Position numbers and translations under genes: made by a program. Positions 1 to 8,204 of a stretch of DNA of 44,536 bases are shown here, in pieces (position 1 is the first letter of the stretch; the number at the start of each line of letters is the position of its first letter). Origin of the DNA: an uncultured bacterium (GTDB taxonomy: Bacteria > Actinomycetota > Coriobacteriia > Coriobacteriales > Coriobacteriaceae); contig CAJMOF010000016.1 in assembly GCA_905215065.1 (NCBI GenBank), positions 1-44,536 on the forward strand. Direction: 5' to 3'. The notes beneath the pieces were generated by a model. That model made no database searches, was not told the origin of the DNA, and saw nothing but the letters and a program-made list of their open reading frames with translations.

Positions 1-69
1 TGCGTGCGGAACTCGCGACAAACCAAAACCATCTCGTCAGCCCGGCGACCATGGGGTCCCAAGGTTTTC

Positions 70-103
70 AAAAAAGCGGTCGGCGCGCAGGTGCGCCGAC
101 CGC
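70..103 (-). terminator. Rho-independent terminator of gyrA
   Basis: Read leftward, a perfect 11-bp GC-rich stem (76-86 with 93-103) with a 6-nt loop is followed by six T (complement of A at 70-75). It lies 41 bp beyond the gyrA stop codon, so it very probably ends the gyrA transcript. On the + strand the stem is not followed by a T run, so it acts in one direction. Nothing else recognisable lies in bases 1-143. Confidence 0.9.
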
Positions 104-143
104 CGATATATGGGGTCTGATATTTTCTACCAGCTAGGGCCTC

Positions 144-2882
144 TTACTCGTCTAGGAGATCCTCTGGCATGTCGTTGCCGTCGCCTAGGTCGACTGGGGC
201 CTCTTCGGCGTCGGTTGCGGCCTCGGCGCCTTCGCCTTCGGGCTTCTCCTTGGCGGCCGTCATGCGGGCTACGGCGCAGATGCGGTCGTTGTCGTCGACG
301 GTCATCATCTTGACGCCCTGGGTAGCGCGGCCAGTCTGGCTAATCTCATCGGTCTTGACGCGAATGACCGTCGCGCCCTCCGTCACGATGAACAACTCGT
401 GCTGCGGGCCCACCGTCTTCATGGCCGCGAGGTTGCCCTTACGCTCGGTCATTTGGATGGTGTAGACGCCCTGGCCGCCGCGATTCTGCTCCGGGTAGTC
501 CGCGACCGGCGTGCGCTTGCCGTAGCCGCGCTCGGTGATGACGAATAGATCGCCGTTGCCGTTAGTGACTTCCATGCCCAGAACGCTCACGCCGTCCTTC
601 ATACCAATACCGCGAACGCCGCTAGTATCGCGGCCGGTGGCGCGCACCTGCTCCTCGGAGAACATGATCGCCTTGCCCGCGGTGGTGGCCAGGATAATCT
701 TGTCGCCCTCGCGCACGCGGCGCACGTTCAGCAGCGCGTCGTCGTCACGCAGGTTGATAGCGATCAGGCCGTCGCGGCGGCTGCGGTCATATGCGCTCAT
801 TACGGTCTTCTTGACCATGCCGCTCTTGGTGGCAAACATCAGGTACTCGTCGGCAGGGAACTCGCGGCAGCTGATGACGCTCGCGATCTTCTCGCCCTCC
901 TCGAAGGGCAGCAGGTTGACGATTGCGGTACCGCGCGCCTGGCGCGTACCCACCGGCAGCTCGTGCACCTTCAGGCGATAGACCTTGCCCTTGCTCGAGA
1001 AGAACAGCACGTACTCGTGCGTGGACGCGATGAACATCTCGTCGATGACATCGTCCTCTTTGAGGTTGACGCCCGAGACGCCCTTGCCGCCGCGCTTCTG
1101 GGCGCGGTAGGCGGCCACCGGGATGCGCTTGACATAGCCGGTGTGGGTGATGGTCACGACCATGTCCTCGTCGGCAATGAGGTCCTCGACGTCCAGGTCC
1201 TTCTCGACATGGCTGATCTCGGTGCGGCGCTTATCGCCGAACTTCTTGGAGATCTCGCGCATCTCTTCCTTAATGACGCCCAGGATCTTCTCCTCGTGCG
1301 CCAGCAGGTCCTCGTAGTAGGCGATGGCGCGGCGCAGGCCGTCCAGCTCTTCCTGAATCTTGTCGCGCTCCAGGCCGGTCAGGCGGCGCAGCTTCATCTC
1401 GAGGATGGCCGTGGTCTGCTCGGGCGTAAAGCCAAAGCGCTCGATCAGGCGGCTGCTGGCCTCGGAGTCGGTCTGCGAGGAGCGGATAATGCTGATGACC
1501 TCGTCAATATGATCGAGAGCCATCAGGTAGCCCTCGAGGATATGCGCGCGGGCCTGGGCCTTCTTAAGGTCGAAGCGGGTGCGGCGGGTGACGACGTCGA
1601 CCTGGTGGTCGATGTAGTGCTGCAGCATCTCGCGCAGGCTCAGGCATTTGGGAACGCCGTTGACGAGCGCCAGGTTGTTGGCGCCAAAGGTCGTCTGCAG
1701 CGAGGTGTACTTATACAGGTTGTTGAGCACGACCTGCGGAATGACGCCCTTCTTGAGCTCGATGACCAGACGGATGCCCTTCTGGTTGGACTCATCGCGC
1801 ATATCCGAGATGCCCTCGATGCGCTTGTCGTTGACGAGCTGGGCGATCTTCTCCTGCAGGGTGCCCTTGTTGACCATGTAGGGAATCTCGGTAAAGACCA
1901 AGCGGCTGCGGCCGGTCTTGGTGGACTCCACGTGGGCCTTGGCGCGCACGGTAATGGAGCCGCGGCCGGTCTCGTAGCTCTGCTTAATGCCGGCGCTGCC
2001 CATGATGATGGCGCCGGTGGGGAAGTCCGGACCGGGCATGATCTGCATGAGCTCGTCGACAGTGGCGTCGGGATTATCGATCAGGTAGCAGGTTGCCTCG
2101 ATCGCCTCGGTGAGGTTATGCGGGGCGATATTGGTGGCCATGCCGACGGCGATGCCCTGGCTGCCGTTGACCAGCAGGTTGGGGAAGCGCGCAGGCAGCG
2201 CCTGAGGCTCGGCGAGCGATTCGTCGTAGTTGGGCTGCCAGTCGACGGTATCCTTCTGCAGGTCACGCAGCAGCTCCATGGCGGGCTTTGCCAGGCGGCT
2301 CTCGGTGTAACGCATGGCAGCGGCGCCGTCGCCGTCGATGTTGCCGAAGTTGCCGTGGCCGTCGATGAGCGGCGTGCGCATGGAGAACCACTGCGCCAGG
2401 CGAACCATTGCCTCGTAGACCGCGGAGTCACCATGCGGATGGTACTTGCCGATAACTTCGCCGACCGTCCAGGCCGACTTCTTGTGTGGGCGGTTGGGGT
2501 AGATGCCGCTCTCGTTCATCGCGTACAGAATGCGGCGGTGAACCGGCTTTAAGCCGTCGCGCACGTCCGGCAGGGCGCGCGCCGTGATGACCGACATCGA
2601 ATACTCGATGAACGACTGTTTCATCTCACGGCCGAACTCCGAAATCTGGAGCTGGCCGCCATTGATATCCTCGCCGGCCGAGGCGCCACGGTCGACTTCG
2701 CCAAAGCTCTCCTCGAGCTCGCCGTCGTCTTCTTCCTCATCATCATCGGCATCGGGGTTATAGGCGTCCGGATCGCCGTCCTCGCCCTGCTCAGCACGGG
2801 CAAGCAGGCGCTTCAGATCGTCGGGCATGCCGGCATCGCCGGCCTCGCCCATACCCTCGTTATTGTTGATATCGTCTGCCAC
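144..2882 (-). CDS. gyrA: DNA gyrase subunit A
   Basis: Catalytic breakage-reunion subunit of DNA gyrase, which with GyrB introduces negative supercoils. The protein has 912 residues. After an acidic N-terminal extension of about 70 residues come the winged-helix domain (KPVHRRILYAM, KYHPHGDSAVYEAM) and the catalytic tyrosine Y192 in AAMRYTE. The GyrA box is QKRGGKG in the C-terminal pinwheel, and the tail is acidic. The two positions linked to quinolone resistance read S153 and E157 (E. coli S83 and D87), which is the susceptible type. The start is GTG at 2882 behind AGGAGGT. It lies downstream of gyrB with a 178-bp gap that could form a long hairpin. A terminator follows. Confidence 0.97.
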   Translation of the reverse strand: MADDINNNEGMGEAGDAGMPDDLKRLLARAEQGEDGDPDAYNPDADDDEEEDDGELEESFGEVDRGASAGEDINGGQLQISEFGREMKQSFIEYSMSVITARALPDVRDGLKPVHRRILYAMNESGIYPNRPHKKSAWTVGEVIGKYHPHGDSAVYEAMVRLAQWFSMRTPLIDGHGNFGNIDGDGAAAMRYTESRLAKPAMELLRDLQKDTVDWQPNYDESLAEPQALPARFPNLLVNGSQGIAVGMATNIAPHNLTEAIEATCYLIDNPDATVDELMQIMPGPDFPTGAIIMGSAGIKQSYETGRGSITVRAKAHVESTKTGRSRLVFTEIPYMVNKGTLQEKIAQLVNDKRIEGISDMRDESNQKGIRLVIELKKGVIPQVVLNNLYKYTSLQTTFGANNLALVNGVPKCLSLREMLQHYIDHQVDVVTRRTRFDLKKAQARAHILEGYLMALDHIDEVISIIRSSQTDSEASSRLIERFGFTPEQTTAILEMKLRRLTGLERDKIQEELDGLRRAIAYYEDLLAHEEKILGVIKEEMREISKKFGDKRRTEISHVEKDLDVEDLIADEDMVVTITHTGYVKRIPVAAYRAQKRGGKGVSGVNLKEDDVIDEMFIASTHEYVLFFSSKGKVYRLKVHELPVGTRQARGTAIVNLLPFEEGEKIASVISCREFPADEYLMFATKSGMVKKTVMSAYDRSRRDGLIAINLRDDDALLNVRRVREGDKIILATTAGKAIMFSEEQVRATGRDTSGVRGIGMKDGVSVLGMEVTNGNGDLFVITERGYGKRTPVADYPEQNRGGQGVYTIQMTERKGNLAAMKTVGPQHELFIVTEGATVIRVKTDEISQTGRATQGVKMMTVDDNDRICAVARMTAAKEKPEGEGAEAATDAEEAPVDLGDGNDMPEDLLDE

Positions 2883-2964
2883 GTTACCTCCTCATGGTTT
2901 GCGTGGTCCATTAGTTCCCTACCACGGAGACGGATTACCGGGAATGCCGGATAACCCTCCTAGG

Positions 2965-3059
2965 TTTTCCAGGTGCCCCAGGTTGCCCTGAAGGATGAGG
3001 GCGCACGCCTTGCGTGCGGCGCCCGAAATCCTGAAGGGCAAGATGGGGTGCCTGGGAAA
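2965..3059 (-). repeat. Long imperfect hairpin between gyrB and gyrA
   Basis: Three nested inverted arms fit together: 2965-2979 with 3045-3059 (12 of 15), TTGCCCTGAAGGAT with its partner near 3029-3042 (12 of 14), and GGGCGCACGC (2999-3008) with 3012-3024 around a 3-nt bulge. Together they could fold into one rod of about 95 nt in the gyrB-gyrA leader. No T run follows, so it is not an ordinary terminator. It may be an attenuator, an RNA-processing site or a palindromic repeat element. Its function is unknown. Confidence 0.65.
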
Positions 3060-3060
3060 G

Positions 3061-5091
3061 CTAGGCGTCTAGGAAGCGTGCGTCATGCGCGTGCTTCTCG
3101 ATGTACTCGCGGCGATAGCCGACCTCGGAACCCATCAGCTCGCGCACGGCGCGGTCTGCCACCACGGCATCCTCGATCGACACGCGCTGCAGGATGCGGG
3201 TCTTGGGATCCATCGTCGTCGAGGCGAGCTGCTTGGGGTCCATCTCGCCCAGACCCTTGTAGCGCTGGACGGTATAGCCCTTGCGCTTTTTGGTGATCTT
3301 GCCGTCCTTGGCCTTGCCGTCCTCGTCGTTATCGTCGGGGTTCAGGCCCAGACTCTGGATGGTGTCGCGCAGGATCTCGTCTTCGGGCTGGCGGCCGTTG
3401 GGATACACGTAGTGGATCTTGTTGCGCACCTTAATGCCAAAGATGGGCGGGCAGGCAACATAGACGTAGCCGGCATCGATCAGCGGACGCATGTACTTGT
3501 AGAAGAATGTCAGCAGCAAGATGCGGATATGCGCACCGTCGACGTCTGCATCGGTCATGATGATGATCTTGTGGTAACGCGCCTTGGTGATATCGAAGTC
3601 GCCGCCGTCGCCGGCGCTCGTCGTAACGCCGCAGCCGATCGCGGTAATCAGCGACTGGATGGTGTCGCTCGAGAACGCGCGATGGTCACCAACGCGTTCG
3701 ACGTTCAAAATCTTGCCGCGCAGGGGCAGAATCGCCTGGATGTCTCGGCGACGGCCGTCCTTGGCCGAACCGCCTGCCGAGTCGCCCTCTACGATAAAGA
3801 GCTCGGTCAGCTCGGCATCGCGCACCGAGCAGTCAGCGAGCTTACCGGGCAGGGACGCCGTCTCGAGCAGGCTCTTGCGGCGGGTCGCCTCGCGCGCCTT
3901 GCGGGCGGCGTTGCGCGCTTTGCAGGCCTGTTGCGCCTTCTTGACGATCTCACGAGCGGGCTTGGGATGCTCCTCGAGGTAATCGGTAAGGCCGTCGGTC
4001 ACGATCTTGAGCGTGAGCGCGCGCATATAGGAGCTGCCGAGCTTGGCCTTGGTCTGGCCCTCAAACTGCGGATCGGGCAGCTTGACCGAGATAACGGCCG
4101 AAAGGCCCTCGCGCACGTCGTCGCCGGTCAGGTTGGCGTCTTTTTCCTTGAGCAGGTTCTGCTTGCGCGCGTAATCGTTGATCACACGGGTGAGCGCGGT
4201 GCGGAAGCCCTCAAGGTGCATGCCGCCCTCGGGAGTGTAGATGTCGTTGGCAAACGACATGACGTTCTCGCCGTAGCCGCTATTCCACTGCAGGGAAACC
4301 TCGACCTCGCCCATCTTGGCCACAGGCGCGTCCGGGTCCGACTTGCCCTCGATGTAGATGGGCTCCTTAAAGGCCTCGGGGACGTCCTTGCCCTCGTTGA
4401 GGAACTTGACGAAGTCGATGATGCCACCCTCGTAGCAAAACTCCTCCACGTGGGGAGTCGCCTCGCGCTCGTCGGTCAGCACGATTTTGAGGTTCTTATT
4501 GAGGAACGCTGTCTCCTGCAGACGGTTGTGCAGCGTATCGAAATCGTAGATGCAGGTCTCGAAGATCTCGTCGTCGGGCCAGAAGGTGACGGTGGTGCCC
4601 GTCGAATCCGAGGTGCCTACGACCTCCATCTTCTTGACGGTCTTGCCGCGCGAGAACTCCATCTCGTAGGTGTTGCCATCGCGACGAACCTGAACGACCA
4701 CGCGCTTGGACAGTGCGTTGACGACGGAGATGCCCACGCCGTGCAGGCCGCCCGAGACCTTATAGGCCGAGTTATCGAACTTACCGCCGGCGTGCAGGAT
4801 CGTCATGACGACCTCGAGCGTCGGGATCTTTTTAACAGGGTGCTCGTCGACGGGGATGCCGCGCCCGTCGTCGACGACCGTGATGGAGTTGTCGGCGTGG
4901 ACCGTCACCTGGATCTCGGTGCAGAAACCGGCCATGGCCTCGTCGACGGAGTTGTCAACGATCTCCCACACCAGGTGATGCAGACCGCTGGCGCTCGTCG
5001 AGCCGATATACATGCCCGGGCGCTTACGAACGGCCTCGAGACCTTCGAGAATCTTAATCTCGCCGCCATCGTAATCGTTTTCGTTTGCCAC
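3061..5091 (-). CDS. gyrB: DNA gyrase subunit B
   Basis: ATPase subunit of DNA gyrase. The GHKL ATP-binding region is at the N-terminus (EAVRKRPGMYIG, EIVDNSVDEAMAG, VVDDGRGIP, GGLHGVG). The Toprim domain carries EGDSAGGSAKDGR and the metal motif TDADVDGAHI, and the C-terminus carries RYKGLGEMDP. I place the start at GTG 5091, giving 676 residues, because AGGAGG stands 4 nt upstream. A TTG six codons earlier keeps the frame open but has no ribosome site. It follows a strong terminator and so must have its own promoter. gyrA lies downstream on the same strand. Confidence 0.96.
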   Translation of the reverse strand: MANENDYDGGEIKILEGLEAVRKRPGMYIGSTSASGLHHLVWEIVDNSVDEAMAGFCTEIQVTVHADNSITVVDDGRGIPVDEHPVKKIPTLEVVMTILHAGGKFDNSAYKVSGGLHGVGISVVNALSKRVVVQVRRDGNTYEMEFSRGKTVKKMEVVGTSDSTGTTVTFWPDDEIFETCIYDFDTLHNRLQETAFLNKNLKIVLTDEREATPHVEEFCYEGGIIDFVKFLNEGKDVPEAFKEPIYIEGKSDPDAPVAKMGEVEVSLQWNSGYGENVMSFANDIYTPEGGMHLEGFRTALTRVINDYARKQNLLKEKDANLTGDDVREGLSAVISVKLPDPQFEGQTKAKLGSSYMRALTLKIVTDGLTDYLEEHPKPAREIVKKAQQACKARNAARKAREATRRKSLLETASLPGKLADCSVRDAELTELFIVEGDSAGGSAKDGRRRDIQAILPLRGKILNVERVGDHRAFSSDTIQSLITAIGCGVTTSAGDGGDFDITKARYHKIIIMTDADVDGAHIRILLLTFFYKYMRPLIDAGYVYVACPPIFGIKVRNKIHYVYPNGRQPEDEILRDTIQSLGLNPDDNDEDGKAKDGKITKKRKGYTVQRYKGLGEMDPKQLASTTMDPKTRILQRVSIEDAVVADRAVRELMGSEVGYRREYIEKHAHDARFLDA

Positions 5092-5140
5092 ACGTCCTCC
5101 TTCAGTCAAGAAAATGTGTACAGCCTTACTAGTCTATCGT

Positions 5141-5170
5141 AAAAAAATACCCTCGGGAACGAGGGTATTT
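5141..5170 (-). terminator. Terminator after the recF-DUF721 unit
   Basis: A perfect 11-bp stem (5145-5155 with 5160-5170) with a GGAA/TTCC tetraloop is followed on the minus strand by seven T. It ends transcription arriving from dnaN-recF-DUF721 and insulates gyrB, which begins about 50 bp downstream. Confidence 0.92.
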
Positions 5171-5196
5171 GGCTCTACAAGGCCGCCAGATGCGAT

Positions 5197-5760
5197 TTAA
5201 GGCTCTTTTTTGCTTTGCACGCCCTTGGCCCACTCGGCACTGGCTCTCATGGCGTTCTCGAGGGCCTCGCGCAGTTTTTGGTCTTCGATGGGCGCCACTT
5301 GGCGCTCGATCTCGGTACGCTCGGCCTCACTTAGGTCGGCGTGCGGGGCCGGCGATCGCTCGGTCGTCGCCGGGCGCAGGCGCTCCTTGGCGGCGGGCGG
5401 CGTGTGACCGGGCGCGGTGGTTTTGAACACCAGGCCGTCCACATGCGCACCGGCGCGCTCCATGCGCGCGCGGATGATCTCGCGCAACAACGTCATTTCC
5501 TGCGTCCACGAGGGCGAGTCGAGATACACCAGCAGCTCATTGGACTCGGGCAGGTAGCGCAGTCCCGTCACATGCCGCCCCTCGCGCGTGCCCGAGCACA
5601 CCGCGTTCCATGCGCGATAGACCGTGCGCGACTCCTCGGCGGCCTCCATCTGCGCACGGCGCTCAGGGGTCGCAGCCGCCAGGATGCGCTGGCGCTCTGC
5701 GTTCAAAAACCCGCTGAAGGCGACCGTTTCGCTCTCGCGCTCGTAATTAGCACGTCTCAC
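5197..5760 (-). CDS. DUF721 family protein (DciA-like)
   Basis: The 187-residue protein belongs to the DUF721 family usually found between recF and gyrB in actinobacteria. The middle (residues about 45-115) has the family pattern: a W-A-V segment, T-G-L-R-Y-L, then L-L-V-Y-L-D-S-P-S-W-T-Q-E-M and a closing G-L-V-F. Some relatives (DciA) act with the replicative helicase, but no function is shown here. The C-terminal third is charged and proline-rich. The GTG start overlaps the recF end by 14 nt, so translation is probably coupled. Confidence 0.8.
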   Translation of the reverse strand: MRRANYERESETVAFSGFLNAERQRILAAATPERRAQMEAAEESRTVYRAWNAVCSGTREGRHVTGLRYLPESNELLVYLDSPSWTQEMTLLREIIRARMERAGAHVDGLVFKTTAPGHTPPAAKERLRPATTERSPAPHADLSEAERTEIERQVAPIEDQKLREALENAMRASAEWAKGVQSKKEP

Positions 5761-6853
5761 CCATGCTCACCACCTTGGCTCGATCAAGCAGGTCATCGGT
5801 AAAGTACCCCAGGTTGGTCGTAGTTATGACCGTCTGGATATCATCGCCGATCAGCCGCAGGAAAGCGCCGCGACGTTCGCCGTCGAGCTCGCTCATCACG
5901 TCGTCCAGAAGCAGCAGTGGGGCGGTGCCCAGGACATCGCGAGCCACGGCAACCTCGGCCACCTTCCAGGACAGCACCAGCGTGCGCTGCTGTCCTTGGC
6001 TGGCAAATGAACGGGCGGAGCGACCCGCCACGGTGAACTCGATCTCGTCGCGATGCGGTCCCACCAACGTCACGCCGCGGCGAATTTCCTCGTCGGCATG
6101 CTCGTCAAGGGCGGCCAGCATGCGCTCGTACGCCCAGCCCTTCAGCTCTTCGCGATCCTCGACCTGGGGCAAATCCCCCAGCGTGGACGCATAGGTCACG
6201 TTGGCGGTCTCACCTGACGCCACTTGCCCGTAGGCAGTGTGCACATGGCCCGCCAGCCGGTCGAGCAGGGCCAACCGGTGCACGAGCAGGGCCGAGCCCG
6301 CGCGGGCAATCGAATCGTTCCACGCGCCGAGCATCTCGCGGCAGCACCAGGTCTCCTTGAGCAAGGCGTTACGCTGGGTCACGCAGCGCCCATAGGTGCT
6401 CGCAAGATCGGCATAGCGTGCGCTCAGCTGCATGCCAAAGTCATCGAGGGCGGCTCGGCGCACACTGGCGCCTCGCTTAACCATGTCCAGATGGTCGGGG
6501 CAAAACAGCACGCTCGGCAGAACCCCGCGCACACCGGCGGCAGAGCATCTCTTGCCGTTGCGGCTAAACGAGCGCTTACCGTCCTCCGCGCTCAATCCCA
6601 TATCAAGCACGCGGCCGTCGCCCTCGATCCTCAGCTCGACCTTGCACGAGCCCACGCCGTCATGGACGAGCTCGGCTGCGGTCGGATGCCTAAACGAGGC
6701 GCCGCTCGTCAGCAGCTGCAGCGCCTCTATGAGATTGGTCTTTCCCGCCGCGTTGGGTCCCGCAAGTATCGTCACGCCCTCGTCCAGGGCAAGGTGATAG
6801 CTATCGAAGCTGCGGTAGTGCGCGACGGAAAGATCGCGGGCGAACATGGTCAT
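5747..6853 (-). CDS. recF: DNA repair and replication protein RecF
   Basis: SMC-like ATPase that helps load RecA at single-strand gaps. The 368-residue length is normal. Walker A is GPNAAGKTN (residues 32-40), the ABC-type signature lies around FASQGQQRTLVLSWK, and Walker B with the D-loop is LLLLDDVMSELDGERR. The start is ATG 6853 (or the second ATG at 6847). No good ribosome site precedes it, and the dnaN stop is only 9 nt upstream, so coupled translation is likely. Confidence 0.95.
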   Translation of the reverse strand: MTMFARDLSVAHYRSFDSYHLALDEGVTILAGPNAAGKTNLIEALQLLTSGASFRHPTAAELVHDGVGSCKVELRIEGDGRVLDMGLSAEDGKRSFSRNGKRCSAAGVRGVLPSVLFCPDHLDMVKRGASVRRAALDDFGMQLSARYADLASTYGRCVTQRNALLKETWCCREMLGAWNDSIARAGSALLVHRLALLDRLAGHVHTAYGQVASGETANVTYASTLGDLPQVEDREELKGWAYERMLAALDEHADEEIRRGVTLVGPHRDEIEFTVAGRSARSFASQGQQRTLVLSWKVAEVAVARDVLGTAPLLLLDDVMSELDGERRGAFLRLIGDDIQTVITTTNLGYFTDDLLDRAKVVSMGETC

Positions 6854-6862
6854 GGCGCAGCG

Positions 6863-7966
6863 CTAGATGCGGACCGGCATGACCAGGTACAGGTAGTTGA
6901 TCTTGTCGTAGGACTTGAAGATGCCCGCCTGCGAGTAGCTCTTGAGCTCCAGCGTGATCTCCTTCTCCTTGGACAGGGCATTGAGGCAGCCGAAGATGTA
7001 GTGGTAGTTGAAGGCGATGGTACCCGACTCGCCCTCGGCCTCGACATCGATCGTCTCCTGCGCAAGGTCCTGGTCATTGGAAATGGAGGACAGGCCCATC
7101 TGCCCGTTCTCGACATCGATCTCGAACTTGACGGCGGGGTTGGCGCTCGCGATAACGGCCACGCGCTTGAGGGCGGCGTTAAAGGCGGCGACGTCGATCT
7201 TGACGCTCGTCACGCACGAATCGGGGATGAGCTGCTTGTAGTTGGGGTACACGCCCTCGATGCGACGCGACACGTAGGTGGTGTTGCCGGCCTCGAAGAC
7301 GACCTGGGTGTCGGTAGCCCCGATCATGATGGTCGCTTGGCTGGCCATGATGTTCAGCGCGTCGTTAAAGGCGTCAGCCGGAACGTTGAGCTCAAAGGAG
7401 CCCTCGAGGGTCGAGGTCTCGACCTGCGTATCGCACACGGCCAAGCGGAAGGAATCGGTCGCTACCAGGCGTACGGTGTTGTTCTCGACCTTCATGTGCA
7501 CGCCGCCCAGGATGGGGCGAGCCTTGTCGGTCGAGGTGACGCGCCACACGCGGCCGACCATTTCGGACAAGACATCGGTCGGCAGCTCCACGGCACTCTC
7601 GATGGCATAGGCCGGAAACTCGGGGAAGTCATTGGCATCGAGCGTGTTCAGGCGGAAAGAGCTCTTCTCGCAACCAATCAGCACCTGGCGCTCGGACAGC
7701 TCAAAGGTAACCGGGGCATCGGGGAGGGTCTTGGTGATATTGGAGAGCATCTTACAGGGAATAACCATCTCGCCCTCTTCTTCGACATGCGCCGCGATGC
7801 GATGACGGATCGAGATGGTGTAGTTAGAGGTCTGGAATTCCAAGATGCCGTCTTGGGCCTTAACGAGCACGCCCGACAGGATGGGGAGGGTGGATGCCGA
7901 AGCGACACCCTTCATAACGACGCCGATGGCTTGTGTAAGCGAGCTCTGGCTGACGGTGAACTTCAT
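6863..7966 (-). CDS. dnaN: DNA polymerase III sliding clamp (beta subunit)
   Basis: Ring-shaped processivity clamp of the replicative polymerase. The 367-residue length is typical. The N-terminus MKFTVSQSSLTQAIGVVMKG, internal NYTISIRHRI and FPEFP segments, and the C-terminal YLVMPVRI are characteristic. GAAAGG stands 8 nt before the ATG. The start directly borders the AT-rich unwinding element of the origin, so its promoter must lie in or beyond that element, or the gene is read from dnaA. Confidence 0.97.
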   Translation of the reverse strand: MKFTVSQSSLTQAIGVVMKGVASASTLPILSGVLVKAQDGILEFQTSNYTISIRHRIAAHVEEEGEMVIPCKMLSNITKTLPDAPVTFELSERQVLIGCEKSSFRLNTLDANDFPEFPAYAIESAVELPTDVLSEMVGRVWRVTSTDKARPILGGVHMKVENNTVRLVATDSFRLAVCDTQVETSTLEGSFELNVPADAFNDALNIMASQATIMIGATDTQVVFEAGNTTYVSRRIEGVYPNYKQLIPDSCVTSVKIDVAAFNAALKRVAVIASANPAVKFEIDVENGQMGLSSISNDQDLAQETIDVEAEGESGTIAFNYHYIFGCLNALSKEKEITLELKSYSQAGIFKSYDKINYLYLVMPVRI

Positions 7967-8204
7967 CTTTTAATACCTTTCTATAGATATAAATATCTTA
8001 ATAATAGTAATAGCACTGACGAAACTGTTGATTACTCCCAAAGACGCAGGTCAGACCCAGAAAGAGAATCGACAGCAACCTGTGTGCAACAGGGGTGGTT
8101 TTCCACGTTCAAAACCTGCGCAAAACTTTTCATCACCGCGGGTTGGGTTTTAGACACCTTATGCCCGTGGTTTCGACAAGTTTTCAACAGGTGTCTCTAT
8201 TTCC
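7967..8204. other. oriC: Origin of replication, dnaA-dnaN part (boxes and unwinding element)
   Basis: This 238-bp gap has an AT-rich stretch next to dnaN (7971-8013) and five consecutive trios TAA TAA TAG TAA TAG at 7999-8013. A DnaA-box-like site TGTTGATTA (8026-8034, TAATCAACA on the other strand) stands 12 bp away, in the same order and polarity as the Bacillus subtilis basal unwinding system. Further boxes are TTTTCCACG (8099-8107), TTTTCATCA (8127-8135) and TTTTCAACA (8181-8189). TTTCGACAA (8171-8179) precedes the last one. Box calls are by eye against TTATCCACA. Confidence 0.75.

Noticed and set aside
963..2552. 529-codon open frame antisense to gyrA
   Set aside because: It is the codon-position shadow of a high-GC gene; no ribosome site, Ala/Val/Asp/Leu-biased composition, and gyrA is certain.
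3085..5142. 685-codon open frame antisense to gyrB
   Set aside because: It mirrors gyrB over its whole length and has the same shadow composition.
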